Shown here piece by piece: positions 39,377-52,532 of a DNA stretch of 64,000 bases. Made by a program: the position numbers and the translations under genes. The notes under the pieces were generated by a model. It worked only from the letters and a program-made list of their open reading frames with translations. It was not told the origin of the DNA and made no database searches. The number at the start of each line of letters is the position of its first letter. Positions within the stretch are counted from its first letter, which is position 1. This stretch comes from Siphonodentalium dalli (taxonomy: Eukaryota > Mollusca > Scaphopoda > Gadilida > Siphonodentaliidae): contig CP136062.1 of the NCBI GenBank assembly GCA_032622095.1, forward strand, positions 33,666,918 through 33,730,917, written 5' to 3'.

Positions 39377-40684
39377 GGGTTGATGGGTTGATGGAGTTGT
39401 GTGTTGACTATGAGGTTGGTTAAATTACTAGCCTGGGTTGATGGAGTTGTGTGATGACTATGAGGTTCGTTAATTTACTAGCCTGGATTGATGGAGTTGT
39501 GTTATGACTATGATTGTGGTTAATTTACTAGCCTGGGTTGAAGGAGTTGTTTGATGACTATGAGTTTGGTTAATTTACTAGCCTGGGTTGATGGAGTTGT
39601 GTTATGACTATGATGTTCGTTAATTTACTAGCCTGTGTTGATGGAGTTGTGTGATGACTATGAGGTTGGTTAATTTACTAGCCTGGGTTGATGGAGTTGT
39701 GTGATGACTATGAGGTTGGTTAATTTACTAGCCTGGGTTGATGGAGTTGTGTGATGACTATGAGGTTGGTTAATATACTAGCTTGGGTTGATGTAGTTGT
39801 GTTATGACTATGAGGTTGGTTAATTTACTAGCCTGGGTTGATGGAGTTGTGTGATGACTATGAGGTTGGTTAATTTACTAGCCTGGGTTGATGGAGTTGT
39901 GTGATGACTATGAGGTTGGTTAATTTACTAGCCTGGATTGATGGAGTTGTGTGATGACTATGATTGTGGTTAATTTACTAGCCTGGGTTGATGGAGTTGT
40001 GTGATGACTATGAGGTTGGTTAATTTACTAGCCTGGATTGATGGAGTTGTGTTATGACTATGAGGTTGGTTAATTTACTATCCTGGGTTGATGGAGTTGT
40101 GTTATGACTATGAGGTTGGTTAATTTACTAGTCTGGGTTGATGGAGTTGTGTGATGGCTATGAGGTTGGTTAATTTACTAGCCTGGGTTGATGGAGTTGT
40201 GTAATGACTATGAGGTTGGTTAATATTCTAGCCTGGGTTGATGGAGTTGTGTGATGACTATGAGGTTGGTTAATTTACTAGTCTGGATTGATGGAGTTGT
40301 GTGATGACTATGAGGTTGGTTAATTTACTATCCTGGGTTGATGGAGTTGTGTTATGACTATGATTGTGGTTAATTTACTAGCCTGGGTTGATGGAGTTGT
40401 GTGATGACTATCAGGTTGGTTAATTTACTAGCCTGGGTTGATGGAGTTGTGTTATGACTATGATTGTGGTTAATTTACTAGCCTGGGTTGATGGAGTTGT
40501 GTGATGACTATGAGGTTGTTTAATTTACTAGCCTGGGTTGATGGAGTTGTGTTATGACTATGAGGTTGGTTAATTTACTAGCCTGGGTTGATGGAGTTGT
40601 GTGATGACTATGAGGTTGGTTAATTTACTAACCTGGGTTGATGAAGTTGTGTAATGACTATGAGTTTGGTTAATTTACTAGCCT
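39377..40684. repeat. Block R4, 1,308 bp, copy of R2
   Basis: Aligns with R2 at an offset of 4,124 at its start and with R3 at an offset of 2,816 toward its end (GACTATCAGG). A private TTGTTTGATG monomer follows TTGAAGGAG at about 39,540. The last monomers read TAACCTGGG, GTGTAATGACTATGAGTTTGG, then the next 58-mer. Confidence 0.8.
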
Positions 40685-41492
40685 GGGTTGATGGGTTGAT
40701 GGAGTTGTGTGATGACTATGAGGTTGGTTAAATTACTAGCCTGGGTTGATGGAGTTGTGTGATGACTATGAGGTTCGTTAATTTACTAGCCTGGATTGAT
40801 GGAGTTGTGTTATGACTATGATTGTGGTTAATTTACTAGCCTGGGTTGATGGAGTTGTGTGATGACTATGAGTTTGGTTAATTTACTAGCCTGGGTTGAT
40901 GGAGTTGTGTTATGACTATGATGTTCGTTAATTTACTAGCCTGTGTTGATGGAGTTGTGTGATGACTATGATGTTGGTTAATTTACTAGCCTGCGTTGAT
41001 GGAGTTGTGTGATGACTATGATGTTGGTTAATTTACTAGCCTGGGTTGATGGAGTTGTGTTATGACTATGAGGTTGGTTAATTTACTAGTCTGGGTTGAT
41101 GGAGTTGTGTGATGACTATGAGGTTGGTTAGTTTACTAGCCTGGGTTGATGTAGTTGTGTTATGACTATGAGGTTGGTTAATTTACTAGCATGGGTTGAT
41201 GGAGTTGTGTGATGACTATGAGGTTGGTTAATTTACTAGCCTGGGTTGATGGAGTTGTGTGATGACGATGAGGTTGGTTAATTTACTATCCTGGGTTGAT
41301 GGAGTTGTGTTATGACTATGATTGTGGTTAATTTACTAGCCTGGGTTGATGGAGTTGTGTGATGACTATGAGGTTGGTTAATTTACTAGCCTGGGTTGAT
41401 GGAGTTGTGTGATGACTATGAGGTTGGTTAATTTACTAACCTGGGTTGATGAAGTTGTGTAATGACTATGAGGTTGGTTAATTTACTAGCCT
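40685..41492. repeat. Block R5, 808 bp, truncated Q-type block
   Basis: Sixteen monomers plus 8 bp, the shortest regular block of this type apart from the 258-bp one at 55091. It shows the Q signature: CTGCGTTGATG (about 41,040), two GATGTTGG monomers and TAGCATGGG (about 41,189). After GACGATGAGG with TATCCTGGG it jumps to the terminal TAACCTGGG/GTGTAAT monomers, losing most of a Q block. Confidence 0.8.
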
Positions 41493-43650
41493 GGGTTGAT
41501 GGGTTGATGGAGTTGTGTGATGACTATGAGGTTGGTTAAATTACTAGCCTGGGTTGATGGAGTTGTGTGATGAATATGAGGTTCGTTAATTTACTAGCCT
41601 GGATTGATGGAGTTGTGTTATGACTATGATTGTGGTTAATTTACTAGCCTGGGTTGAAGGAGTTGTGTGATGACTATGAGTTTGGTTAATTTACTAGCCT
41701 GGGTTGATGGAGTTGTGTTATGACTATGATGTTCGTTAATTTACTAGCCTGTGTTGATGGAGTTGTGTGATGACTATGAGGTTGGTTAATTTACTAGCCT
41801 GGGTTGATGGAGTTGTGTGATGACTATGAGGTTGGTTAATTTACTAGCCTGGGTTGATGGAGTTGTGTTATGACTATGAGGTTGGTTAATTTACTAGTCT
41901 GGGTTGATGGAGTTGTGTGATGACTATGAGGTTGGTTAATATACTAGCTTGGGTTGATGTAGTTGTGTTATGACTATGAGGTTGGTTAATTTACTAGCCT
42001 GGGTTGATGGAGTTGTGTGATGACATTGAGGTTGGTTAATTTACTAGCCTGGGTTGATGGAGTTGTGTGATGACTATGAGGTTGGTTAATTTACTAGCCT
42101 GGATTGATGGAGTTGTGTGATGACTATGATTGTGGTTAATTTACTAGCCTGGGTTGATGGAGTTGTGTGATGACTATGAGGTTGGTTAATTTACTAGCCT
42201 GGATTGATGGAGTTGTGTTATGACTATGAGGTTGGTTAATTTACTATCCTGGGTTGATGGAGTTGTGTTATGACTATGAGGTTGGTTAATTTACTAGTCT
42301 GGGTTGATGGAGTTGTGTGATGGCTATGAGGTTGGTTAATTTACTAGCCTGGGTTGATGGAGTTGTGTAATGACTATGAGATTGGTTAATATTCTAGCCT
42401 GGGTTGATGGAGTTGTGTGATGACTATGAGGTTGGTTAATTTACTAGTCTGGATTGATGGAGTTGTGTGATGACTATGAGGTTGGTTAATTTACTATCCT
42501 GGGTTGATGGAGTTGTGTTATGACTATGATTGTGGTTAATTTACTAGCCTGGGTTGATGGAGTTGTGTGATGACTATGAGGTTGGTTAATTTACTAGCCT
42601 GGGTTGATGGAGTTGTGTGATGACTATGAGGTTGGTTAATATACTAGCTTGGGTTGATGTAGTTGTGTTATGACTATGAGGTTGGTTAATTTACTAGCCT
42701 GGGTTGATGGAGTTGTGTGATGACTATGAGGTTGGTTAATTTACTAGCCTGGGTTGATGGAGTTGTGTGATGACTATGAGGTTGGTTAATTTACTAGCCT
42801 GGATTGATGGAGTTGTGTGATGACTATGATTGTGGTTAATTTACTAGCCTGGGTTGATGGAGTTGTGTGATGACTATGAGGTTGGTTAATTTACTAGCCT
42901 GGATTGATGGCGTTGTGTTATGACTATGAGGTTGGTTAATTTACTATCCTGGGTTGATGGAGTTGTGTTATGACTATGAGGTTGGTTAATTTACTAGTCT
43001 GGGTTGATGGAGTTGTGTGATGGCTATGAGGTTGGTTAATTTACTAACCTGGGTTGATGGAGTTGTGTAATGACTATGAGGTTGGTTAATATTCTAGCCT
43101 GGGTTGATGGAGTTGTGTGATGACTATGAGGTTGGTTAATTTACTAGTCTGGATTGATGGAGTTGTGTGATGACTATGAGGTTGGTTAATTTACTATCCT
43201 GGGTTGATGGAGTTGTGTTATGACTATGATTGTGGTTAATTTACTAGCCTGGGTTGATGGAGTTGTGTGATGACTATGAGGTTGGTTAATTTACTAGCCT
43301 GGGTTGATGGAGTTGTGTGATGACTATGAGGTTGGTTAATATACTAGCTTGGGTTGATGTAGTTGTGTTATGACTATGAGGTTGGTTAATTTACTAGCCT
43401 GGGTTGATGGAGTTGTGTGATGACTATGAGGTTGGTTAATTTACTAGCCTGGGTTGATGGAGTTGTGTGATGACTATGAGGTTGTTTAATTTACTAGCCT
43501 GGGTTGATGGAGTTGTGTTATGACTATGAGGTTGGTTAATTTACTAGCCTGGGTTGATGGAGTTGTGTGATGACTATGAGGTTGGTTAATTTACTAACCT
43601 GGGTTGATGAAGTTGTGTAATGACTATGAGGTTGGTTAATTTACTAGCCT
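41493..43650. repeat. Block R6, 2,158 bp, P-type block with internal 700-bp amplification
   Basis: Forty-three monomers plus 8 bp. The start has the P signature (TTGAAGGAG at 41,654) and a unique TGAATATGAGGTTCG (about 41,571). Three TTAATATACTAGCTTGGG segments, at 41,939, 42,639 and 43,339, lie 700 bp apart. Private changes are GACATTGAGG (42,021), GAGATTGG (42,379) and GGCGTTGTG (42,909). Confidence 0.83.
41941..43480. repeat. Tandem 700-bp (14-monomer) units, two full and one truncated
   Basis: Unit boundaries fall at about 41,941, 42,641 and 43,341, each starting ATACTAGCTTGGGTTGATGTAG. The first two run through GATTGTGG, TATCCTGGG, TAGTCTGGG, GATGGCTATG and TAATATTCTAG in the same order. 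The third stops after about 150 bp and joins the block's terminal monomers through a TTGTTTAATT monomer. Confidence 0.85.
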
Positions 43651-43980
43651 GGGTTGATGGGTTGATGGAGTTGTGTGATGACTATGAGGTTGGTTAAATT
43701 ACTAGCCTGGGTTGATGGAGTTGTGTGATGACTATGAGGTTCGTTAATTTACTAGCCTGGATTGATGGAGTTGTGTTATGACTATGATTGTGGTTAATTT
43801 ACTAGCCTGGGTTGATGGAGTTGTGTGATGACTATGAGGTTGGTTAATTTACTAGCCTGGGTTGATGGAGTTGTGTGATGACTATGAGGTTGGTTAATTT
43901 ACTAGCCTGGATTGATGGAGTTGTGTGATGACTATGATTGTGGTTAATTTACTAGCCTGGGTTGATGGAGTTGTGTGATG

Positions 43981-45240
43981 ACTATGAGGTTGGTTAATTT
44001 ACTAGCCTGGGTTGATGGAGTTGTGTAATGACTATGAGGTTGGTTAATATACTAGCCTGGGTTGATGGAGTTGTGTGATGACTATGAGGTTGGTTAATTT
44101 ACTAGTCTGGATTGATGGAGTTGTGTGATGACGATGAGGTTGGTTAATTTACTATCCTGGGTTGATGGAGTTGTGTTATGACTATGATTGTGGTTAATTT
44201 AATAGCCTGGGTTGATGGAGTTGTGTGATGACTATGAGGTTGGTTAATTTACTAGTCTGGATTGATGGAGTTGTGTGATGACTATGAGGTTGGTTAATTT
44301 ACTATCCTGGGTTGATGGAGTTGTGTTATGACTATGATTGTGGTTAATTTACTAGCCTGGGTTGATGGAGTTGTGTGATGACTATGAGGTTGGTTAATTT
44401 ACTAGCCTGGGTTGATGGAGTTGTGTTATGACTATGATTGTGGTTAATTTACTAGCCTGGGTTGATGGAGTTGTGTGATGACTATGAGGTTGTTTAATTT
44501 ACTAGCCTGGGTTGATGGAGTTGTGTTATGACTATGAGGTTGGTTAATTTACTAGCCTGGATTGATGGAGTTGTGTTATGACTATGAGGTTGGTTAATTT
44601 ACTATCCTGGGTTGATGGAGTTGTGTTATGACTATGAGGTTGGTTAATTTACTAGTCTGGGTTGAAGGAGTTGTGTGATGACTATGAGGTTGGTTAATTT
44701 ACTAGCCTGGGTTGATGGAGTTGTGTAATGACTATGAGGTTGGTTAATATACTAGCCTGGGTTGATGGAGTTGTGTGATGACTATGAGGTTGGTTAATTT
44801 ACTAGTCTGGATTGATGGAGTTGTGTGATGACGATGAGGTTGGTTAATTTACTATCCTGGGTTGATGGAGTTGTGTTATGACTATGATTGTGGTTAATTT
44901 AATAGCCTGGGTTGATGGAGTTGTGTGATGACTATGAGGTTGGTTAATTTACTAGTCTGGATTGATGGAGTTGTGTGATGACTATGAGGTTGGTTAATTT
45001 ACTATCCTGGGTTGATGGAGTTGTGTTATGACTATGATTGTGGTTAATTTACTAGCCTGGGTTGATGGAGTTGTGTGATGACTATGAGGTTGGTTAATTT
45101 ACTATCCTGGGTTGATGGAGTTGTGTTATGACTATGATTGTGGTTAATTTACTAGCCTGGGTTGATGGAGTTGTGTGATGACTATGAGGTTGGTTAATTT
45201 ACTAGCCTGGGTTGATGGAGTTGTGTTATGACTATGAGGT
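43981..45240. repeat. 700-bp-offset duplication (14 monomers)
   Basis: 43,981-44,530 recurs as 44,681-45,230. Both copies contain GACGATGAGG (44,131 and 44,831) and TTTAATAGCC (44,199 and 44,899). The copies differ near the end (TAGCC versus TATCC; TTGTTTAA versus TTGGTTAA). The length matches the 700-bp unit at 41,941 but the monomers are different, so it is an independent event of the same size. Confidence 0.82.
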
Positions 45241-45540
45241 TGGTTAATTTACTAGTCTGGGTTGATGGAGTAGTGTGTTGACTATGATTGTGGTTAATTT
45301 ACTATCCTGGGTTGATGGAGTTGTGTGATGACTATGTGGTTGGTTAATTTACTAGCCTGGGTTGATGTAGTTGTGTTATGACTATGAGGTTGGTTAATTT
45401 ACTAGCCTGGGTTGATGGAGTTGTGTAATGACTATGAGGTTCGTTAATTTACTAGCCTGGGTTGATGAAGTTGCGTGATGACTATGAGGTTGGTTAATTT
45501 ACTAGCCTGGGTTGATGGAGTTGTGTGATGACTATGAGGT

Positions 45541-46640
45541 TGGTTAATTTACTAGCCTGGGTTGATGGAGTTGTGTTATGACTATGAGGTTGGTTAATTT
45601 ACTAGCCTGGGTTGATGGAGTTGTGTGATGACTAAGAGTTTGGTTAATTTACTAGCCTGGGTTGATGAAGTTGTGTGATGACTATGAGGTTCGTTAATTT
45701 ACTAGCCTGGGTTGATGGAGTTGTGTTATGACTATGAGGTTCGTTAATTTACTAACCTGGGTTGATGGAGTTGTGTGATGACTATGAGGTTCGTTAATTT
45801 ACTAGCCTGGGTTGATGGAGTTGTGTTATGAATATGATTGTGGTTAATTTACTAGCCTGGGTTGATGGAGTTGTGTGATGACTATGGTGTTGGTTAATTT
45901 ACTAGCCTGGGTTGATGGAGTTGTGTGATGACTATGAGGTTCGTTAATTTACTAGCCTGGGTTGATGGAGTTGTGTTATGACGATGAGGATCGTTAATTT
46001 ACTAGCCTGGGTTGATGAAGTTGTGTTATGAATATGAGGTTGGTTAATTTACTAGCCTGGGTTGATGGAGTTGTGTTATGACTATCAGGTTGGTTAATTT
46101 ACTAGCCTGGGTTGATGGAGTTGTGTTATGACTATGAGGTTGGTTAATTTACTAGCCTGGGTTGATGGAGTTGTGTGATGACTAAGAGTTTGGTTAATTT
46201 ACTAGCCTGGGTTGATGAAGTTGTGTGATGACTATGAGGTTCGTTAATTTACTAGCCTGTGTTGATGGAGTTGTGTTATGACTATGAGGTTCGTTAATTT
46301 ACTAACCTGGGTTGATGGAGTTGTGTGATGACTATGAGGTTCGTTAATTTACTAGCCTGGGTTGATGGAGTTGTGCTATGAATATGATTGTGGTTAATTT
46401 ACTAGCCTGGGTTGATGGAGTTGTGTGATGACTATGGTGTTGGTTAATTTACTAGCCTGGGTTGATAGAGTTGTGTGATGACTATGAGGTTCGTTAATTT
46501 ACTAGCCTGGGTTGATGGAGTTGTGTTATGACTATGAGGATCGTTAATTTACTAGCCTGGGTTGATGAAGTTGTGTTATGAATATGAGGTTGGTTAATTT
46601 ACTAGCCTGGGTTGATGGAGTTGTGTTATGACTATGAGGT
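45541..46640. repeat. 550-bp duplication (11 monomers) inside the Q-type end
   Basis: 45,541-46,090 is repeated as 46,091-46,640. Both copies have GACTAAGAGT (45,631 and 46,181) and CTATGGTGTTGG (45,881 and 46,431). Distinguishing bases are GTGCTATGAATATG, GATAGAG and CTGTGTTG in copy 2, and GACGATGAGGATCG and GACTATCAGG in copy 1. The pair recurs with the same differences at 49,807 and, shortened, at about 53,670 and 63,140, so it predates amplification of Q. Confidence 0.9.
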
Positions 46641-46908
46641 TGGTTAATTTACTAGCGTGGGTTGATGAAGTTGTGTTATGACTATGAGGTTGGTTAATTT
46701 ACTAGCCTGTGTTGATGGAGTTGTGTGATGACTATGAGTTTGGTTAATTTACTAGCCTGGGTTGATGGAGTTGTGTGATGACTATGAGGTTGGTTAATTT
46801 ACTAGCCTGGGTTGATGGAGTTGTGTGATGACTATGAGGTTGGTTAATTTACTAACCTGGGTTGATGAAGTTGTGTAATGACTATGAGGTTGGTTAATTT
46901 ACTAGCCT

Positions 46909-48266
46909 GGGTTGATGGGTTGATGGAGTTGTGTGATGACTATGAGGTTGGTTAAATTACTAGCCTGGGTTGATGGAGTTGTGTGATGACTATGAGGTTC
47001 GTTAATTTACTAGCCTGGATTGATGGAGTTGTGTTATGACTATGATTGTGGTTAATTTACTAGCCTGGGTTGAAGGAGTTGTGTGATGACTATGAGTTTG
47101 GTTAATTTACTAGCCTGGGTTGATCGAGTTGTGTTATGACTATGATGTTCGTTAATTTACTAGCCTGTGTTGATGGAGTTGTGTGATGACTATGAGGTTG
47201 GTTAATTTACTAGCCTGGGTTGATGGAGTTGTGTGATGACTATGAGGTTGGTTAATTTACTAGCCTGGGTTGATGGAGTTGTGTTATGACTATGAGGTTG
47301 GTTAATTTACTAGTCTGGGTTGATGGAGTTGTGTGATGACTATGAGGTTGGTTAATTTACTAGCTTGGGTTGATGTAGTTGTGTTATGACTATGAGGTTG
47401 GTTAATTTACTAGCCTGGGTTGATGGAGTTGTGTGATGACTATGAGGTTGGTTAATTTACTAGCCTGGGTTGATGGAGTTGTGTGATGACTATGAGGTTG
47501 GTTAATTTACTAGCCTGGATTGATGGAGTTGTGTGATGACTATGATTGTGGTTAATTTACTAGCCTGGGTTGATGGAGTTGTGTGATGACTATGAGGTTG
47601 GTTAATTTACTAGCCTGGATTGATGGAGTTGTGTTATGACTATGAGGTTGGTTAATTTACTATCCTGGGTTGATGGAGTTGTGTTATGACTATGAGGTTG
47701 GTTAATGTACTAGTCTGGGTTGATGGAGTTGTGTGATGGCTATGAGGTTGGTTAATTTACTAGCCTGGGTTGATGGAGTTGTGTAATGACTATGAGGTTG
47801 GTTAATATTCTAGCCTGGGTTGATGGAGTTGTGTGATGACTATGAGGTTGGTTAATTTACTAGTCTGGATTGATGGAGTTGTGTGATGACTATGAGGTTG
47901 GTTAATTTACTATCCTGGGTTGATGGAGTTGTGTTATGACTATGATTGTGGTTAATTTACTAGCCTGGGTTGATGGAGTTGTGAGATGACTATGAGGTTG
48001 GTTAATTTACTAGCCTGGGTTGATGGAGTTGTGTTATGACTATGATTGTGGTTAATTTACTAGCCTGGGTTGATGGAGTTGTGTGATGACTATGAGGTTG
48101 TTTAATTTACTAGCCTGGGTTGATGGAGTTGTGTTATGACTATGAGGTTGGTTAATTTACTAGCCTGGGTTGATGGAGTTGTGTGATGACTATGAGGTTG
48201 GTTAATTTACTAACCTGGGTTGATGAAGTTGTGTAATGACTATGAGGTTGGTTAATTTACTAGCCT
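46909..48266. repeat. P block, 1,358 bp (subtype P1, first copy)
   Basis: Twenty-seven monomers plus 8 bp. Order of landmarks: 58-mer, T19A monomer, GATTGTGG, TTGAAGGAG, GATCGAG, TAGCTTGGG with GATGTAG, TAATGTACTAGTC, GATGGCTATG, TAATATTCTAG, GTGAGATG (47,981), TTGTTTAATT, TAACCTGGG, GTGTAAT. It repeats at 51175 with four differences noticed, giving a composite P+Q spacing of 4,266 bp. Confidence 0.9.
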
Positions 48267-51174
48267 GGGTTGATGGGTTGATGGAGTTGTGTGATGACTA
48301 TGAGGTTGGTTAAATTACTAGCCTGGGTTGATGGAGTTGTGTGATGACTATGAGGTTCGTTAATTTACTAGCCTGGATTGATGGAGTTGTGTTATGACTA
48401 TGATTGTGGTTAATTTACTAGCCTGGGTTGATGGAGTTGTGTGATGACTATGAGTTTGGTTAATTTACTAGCCTGGGTTGATGGAGTTGTGTTATGACTA
48501 TGATGTTCGTTAATTTACTAGCCTGTGTTGATGGAGTTGTGTGATGACTATGATGTTGGTTAATTTACTAGCCTGCGTTGATGGAGTTGTGTGATGACTA
48601 TGATGTTGGTTAATTTACTAGCCTGGGTTGATGGAGTTGTGTTATGACTATGAGGTTGGTTAATTTACTAGTCTGGGTTGATGGAGTTGTGTGATGACTA
48701 TGAGGTTGGTTAATTTACTAGCCTGGGTTGATGTAGTTGTGTTATGACTATGAGGTTGGTTAATTTACTAGCATGGGTTGATGGAGTTGTGTGATGACTA
48801 TGAGGTTGGTTAATTTACTAGCCTGGGTTGATGGAGTTGTGTGATGACTATGAGGTTGGTTAATTTACTAGCCTGTATTGATGGAGTTGTGTGATGACTA
48901 TGATTGTGGTTAATTTACTAGCCTGGGTTGATGGAGTTGTGTGATGACTATGAGGTTGGTTAATTTACTAGCCTGGATTGATGGAGTTGTGTTATGACTA
49001 TGAGGTTGGTTAATTTACTATCCTGGGTTGATGGAGTTGTGTTATGACTATGAGGTTGGTTAATTTACTAGTCTGGGTTGAAGGAGTTGTGTGATGACTA
49101 TGAGGTTGGTTAATTTACTAGCCTGGGTTGATGGAGTTGTGTAATGACTATGAGGTTGGTTAATATAATAGCCTGGGTTGATGGAGTTGTGTGATGACTA
49201 TGAGGTTGGTTAATTTACTAGTCTGGATTGATGGAGTTGTGTGATGACGATGAGGTTGGTTAATTTACTATCCTGGGTTGATGGAGTTGTGTTATGACTA
49301 TGATTGTGGTTAATTTAATAGCCTGGGTTGATGGAGTTGTGTGATGACTATGAGGTTGGTTAATTTACTATCCTGGGTTGATGGAGTTGTGTTATGACTA
49401 TGATTGTGGTTAATTTACTAGCCTGGGTTGATGGAGTTGTGTGATGACTATGAGGTTGGTTAATTTACTAGCCTGGGTTGATGGAGTTGTGTTATGACTA
49501 TGAGGTTGGTTAATTTACTAGTCTGGGTTGATGGAGTAGTGTGTTGACTATGATTGTGGTTAATTTACTATCCTGGGTTGATGGAGTTGTGTGATGACTA
49601 TGTGGTTGGTTAATTTACTAGCCTGGGTTGATGTAGTTGTGTTATGACTATGAGGTTGGTTAATTTACTAGCCTGGGTTGATGGAGTTGTGTAATGACTA
49701 TGAGGTTCGTTAATTTACTAGCCTGGGTTGATGGAGTTGCGTGATGACTATGAGGTTGGTTAATTTACTAGCCTGGGTTGATGGAGTTGTGTGATGACTA
49801 TGAGGTTGGTTAATTTACTAGCCTGGGTTGATGGAGTTGTGTTATGACTATGAGGTTGGTTAATTTACTAGCCTGGGTTGATGGAGTTGTGTGATGACTA
49901 AGAGTTTGGTTAATTTACTAGCCTGGGTTGATGAAGTTGTGTGATGACTATGAGGTTGGTTAATTTACTAGCCTGGGTTGATGGAGTTGTGTTATGACTA
50001 TGAGGTTCGTTAATTTACTAACCTGGGTTGATGGAGTTGTGTGATGACTATGAGGTTCGTTAATTTACTAGCCTGGGTTGATGGAGTTGTGTTATGAATA
50101 TGATTGTGGTTAATTTACTAGCCTGGGTTGATGGAGTTGTGTGATGACTATGGTGTTGGTTAATTTACTAGCCTGGGTTGATGGAGTTGTGTGATGACTA
50201 TGAGGTTCGTTAATTTACTAGCCTGGGTTGATGGAGTTGTGTTATGACGATGAGGATCGTTAATTTACTAGCCTGGGTTGATGAAGTTGTGTTATGAATA
50301 TGAGGTTGGTTAATTTACTAGCCTGGGTTGATGGAGTTGTGTTATGACTATCAGGTTGGTTAATTTACTAGCCTGGGTTGATGGAGTTGTGTTATGACTA
50401 TGAGGTTGGTTAATTTACTAGCCTGGGTTGATGGAGTTGTGTGATGACTAAGAGTTTGGTTAATTTACTAGCCTGGGTTGATGAAGTTGTGTGATGACTA
50501 TGAGGTTCGTTAATTTACTAGCCTGTGTTGATGGAGTTGTGTTATGACTATGAGGTTCGTTAATTTACTAACCTGGGTTGATGGAGTTGTGTGATGACTA
50601 TGAGGTTCGTTAATTTACTAGCCTGGGTTGATGGAGTTGTGCTATGAATATGATTGTGGTTAATTTACTAGCCTGGGTTGATGGAGTTGTGTGATGACTA
50701 TGGTGTTGGTTAATTTACTAGCCTGGGTTGATAGAGTTGTGTGATGACTATGAGGTTCGTTAATTTACTAGCCTGGGTTGATGGAGTTGTGTTATGACTA
50801 TGAGGATCGTTAATTTACTAGCCTGGGTTGATGAAGTTGTGTTATGAATATGAGGTTGGTTAATTTACTAGCCTGGGTTGATGGAGTTGTGTTATGACTA
50901 TGAGGTTGGTTAATTTACTAGCGTGGGTTGATGAAGTTGTGTTATGACTATGAGGTTGGTTAATTTACTAGCCTGTGTTGATGGAGTTGTGTGATGACTA
51001 TGAGTTTGGTTAATTTACTAGCCTGGGTTGATGGAGTTGTGTGATGACTATGAGGTTGGTTAATTTACTAGCCTGGGTTGATGGAGTTGTGTGATGACTA
51101 TGAGGTTGGTTAATTTACTAACCTGGGTTGATGAAGTTGTGTAATGACTATGAGGTTGGTTAATTTACTAGCCT
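48267..51174. repeat. Q block, 2,908 bp (fullest copy)
   Basis: Fifty-eight monomers plus 8 bp. Landmarks in order: CTGCGTTG (48,571), TAGCATGGG (48,768), CTGTATTG (48,875), TTGAAGGAG, TAATATAATAG (49,161, a double variant), GACGATGAGG, TTTAATAGCC, GGAGTAGTG, TATGTGGTTGG, then the 550-bp duplicated segment (49,807-50,906), TAGCGTGGG and TAACCTGGG. It is the most complete of three Q copies. Confidence 0.9.
49807..50906. repeat. 550-bp duplication within Q (second occurrence)
   Basis: Same pair as at 45,541, shifted 4,266 bp. GACTAAGAGT lies at 49,897 and 50,447 and CTATGGTGTTGG at 50,148 and 50,698. One change against the earlier pair is a TTGGTT monomer at about 49,951 where 45,685 has TTCGTT. 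Confidence 0.88.
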
Positions 51175-52532
51175 GGGTTGATGGGTTGATGGAGTTGTGT
51201 GATGACTATGAGGTTGGTTAAATTACTAGCCTGGGTTGATGGAGTTGTGTGATGACTATGAGGTTCGTTAATTTACTAGCCTGGATTGATGGAGTTGTGT
51301 TATGACTATGATTGTGGTTAATTTACTAGCCTGGGTTGAAGGAGTTGTGTGATGACTATGAGTTTGGTTAATTTACTAGCCTGGGTTGATCGAGTTGTGT
51401 TATGACTATGATGTTCGTTAATTTACTAGCCTGTGTTGATGGAGTTGTGTGATGACTATGAGGTTGGTTAATTTACTAGCCTGGGTTGATGGAGTTGTGT
51501 GATGACTATGAGGTTGGTTAATTTACTAGCCTGGGTTGATGGAGTTGTGTTATGACTATGAGGTTGGTTAATTTACTAGTCTGGGTTGATGGAGTTGTGT
51601 GATGACTATGAGGTTGGTTAATTTACTAGCTTGGGTTGATGTAGTTGTGTTATGACTATGAGGTTGGTTAATTTACTAGCCTGGGTTGATGGAGTTGTGT
51701 GGTGACTATGAGGTTGGTTAATTTACTAGCCTGGGTTGATGGAGTTGTGTGATGACTATGAGGTTGGTTAATTTACTAGCCTGGATTGATGGAGTTGTGT
51801 GATGACTATGATTGTGGTTAATTTACTAGCCTGGTTTGATGGAGTTGTGTGATGACTATGAGGTTGGTTAATTTACTAGCCTGGATTGATGGAGTTGTGT
51901 TATGACTATGAGGTTGGTTAATTTACTATCCTGGGTTGATGGAGTTGTGTTATGACTATGAGGTTGGTTAATGTACTAGTCTGGGTTGATGGAGTTGTGT
52001 GATGGCTATGAGGTTGGTTAATTTACTAGCCTGGGTTGATGGAGTTGTGTAATGACTATGAGGTTGGTTAATATTCTAGCCTGGGTTGATGGAGTTGTGT
52101 GATGACTATGAGGTTGGTTAATTTACTAGTCTGGATTGATGGAGTTGTGTGATGACTATGAGGTTGGTTAATTTACTATCCTGGGTTGATGGAGTTGTGT
52201 TATGACTATGATTGTGGTTAATTTACTAGCCTGGGTTGATGGAGTTGTGAGATGACTATGAGGTTGGTTAATTTACTAGCCTGGGTTGATGGAGTTGTGT
52301 TATGACTATGATTGTGGTTAATTAACTAGCCTGGGTTGATGGAGTTGTGTGATGACTATGCGGTTGTTTAATTTACTAGCCTGGGTTGATGGAGTTGTGT
52401 TATGACTATGAGGTTGGTTAATTTACTAGCCTGGGTTGATGGAGTTGTGTGATGACTATGAGGTTGGTTAATTTACTAACCTGGGTTGATGAAGTTGTGT
52501 AATGACTATGAGGTTGGTTAATTTACTAGCCT
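51175..52532. repeat. P block, 1,358 bp (subtype P1, second copy)
   Basis: Copy of 46909-48266 at an offset of 4,266. Differences noticed are GTGTGGTGAC (51,698), CTGGTTTGAT (51,831), TTAATTAACTAG (52,319) and TATGCGGTTG (52,357). All four are absent from the other P copies, so they arose after this duplication. Confidence 0.9.

Larger units (their letters stand above)
43651..46908. repeat. Block R7, 3,258 bp, mosaic ending in Q-type sequence
   Basis: Sixty-five monomers plus 8 bp. From about 45,240 to the end it matches 49,506-51,174 at an offset of 4,266, including GGAGTAGTGTGTTG (45,266), TATGTGGTTGG, GTTGCGTGATG, GACTAAGAGT and CTATGGTGTTGG. The first half is a separate rearrangement with a 700-bp repeat, and lacks the CTGCGTTG segment that opens other Q blocks. 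Confidence 0.82.
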
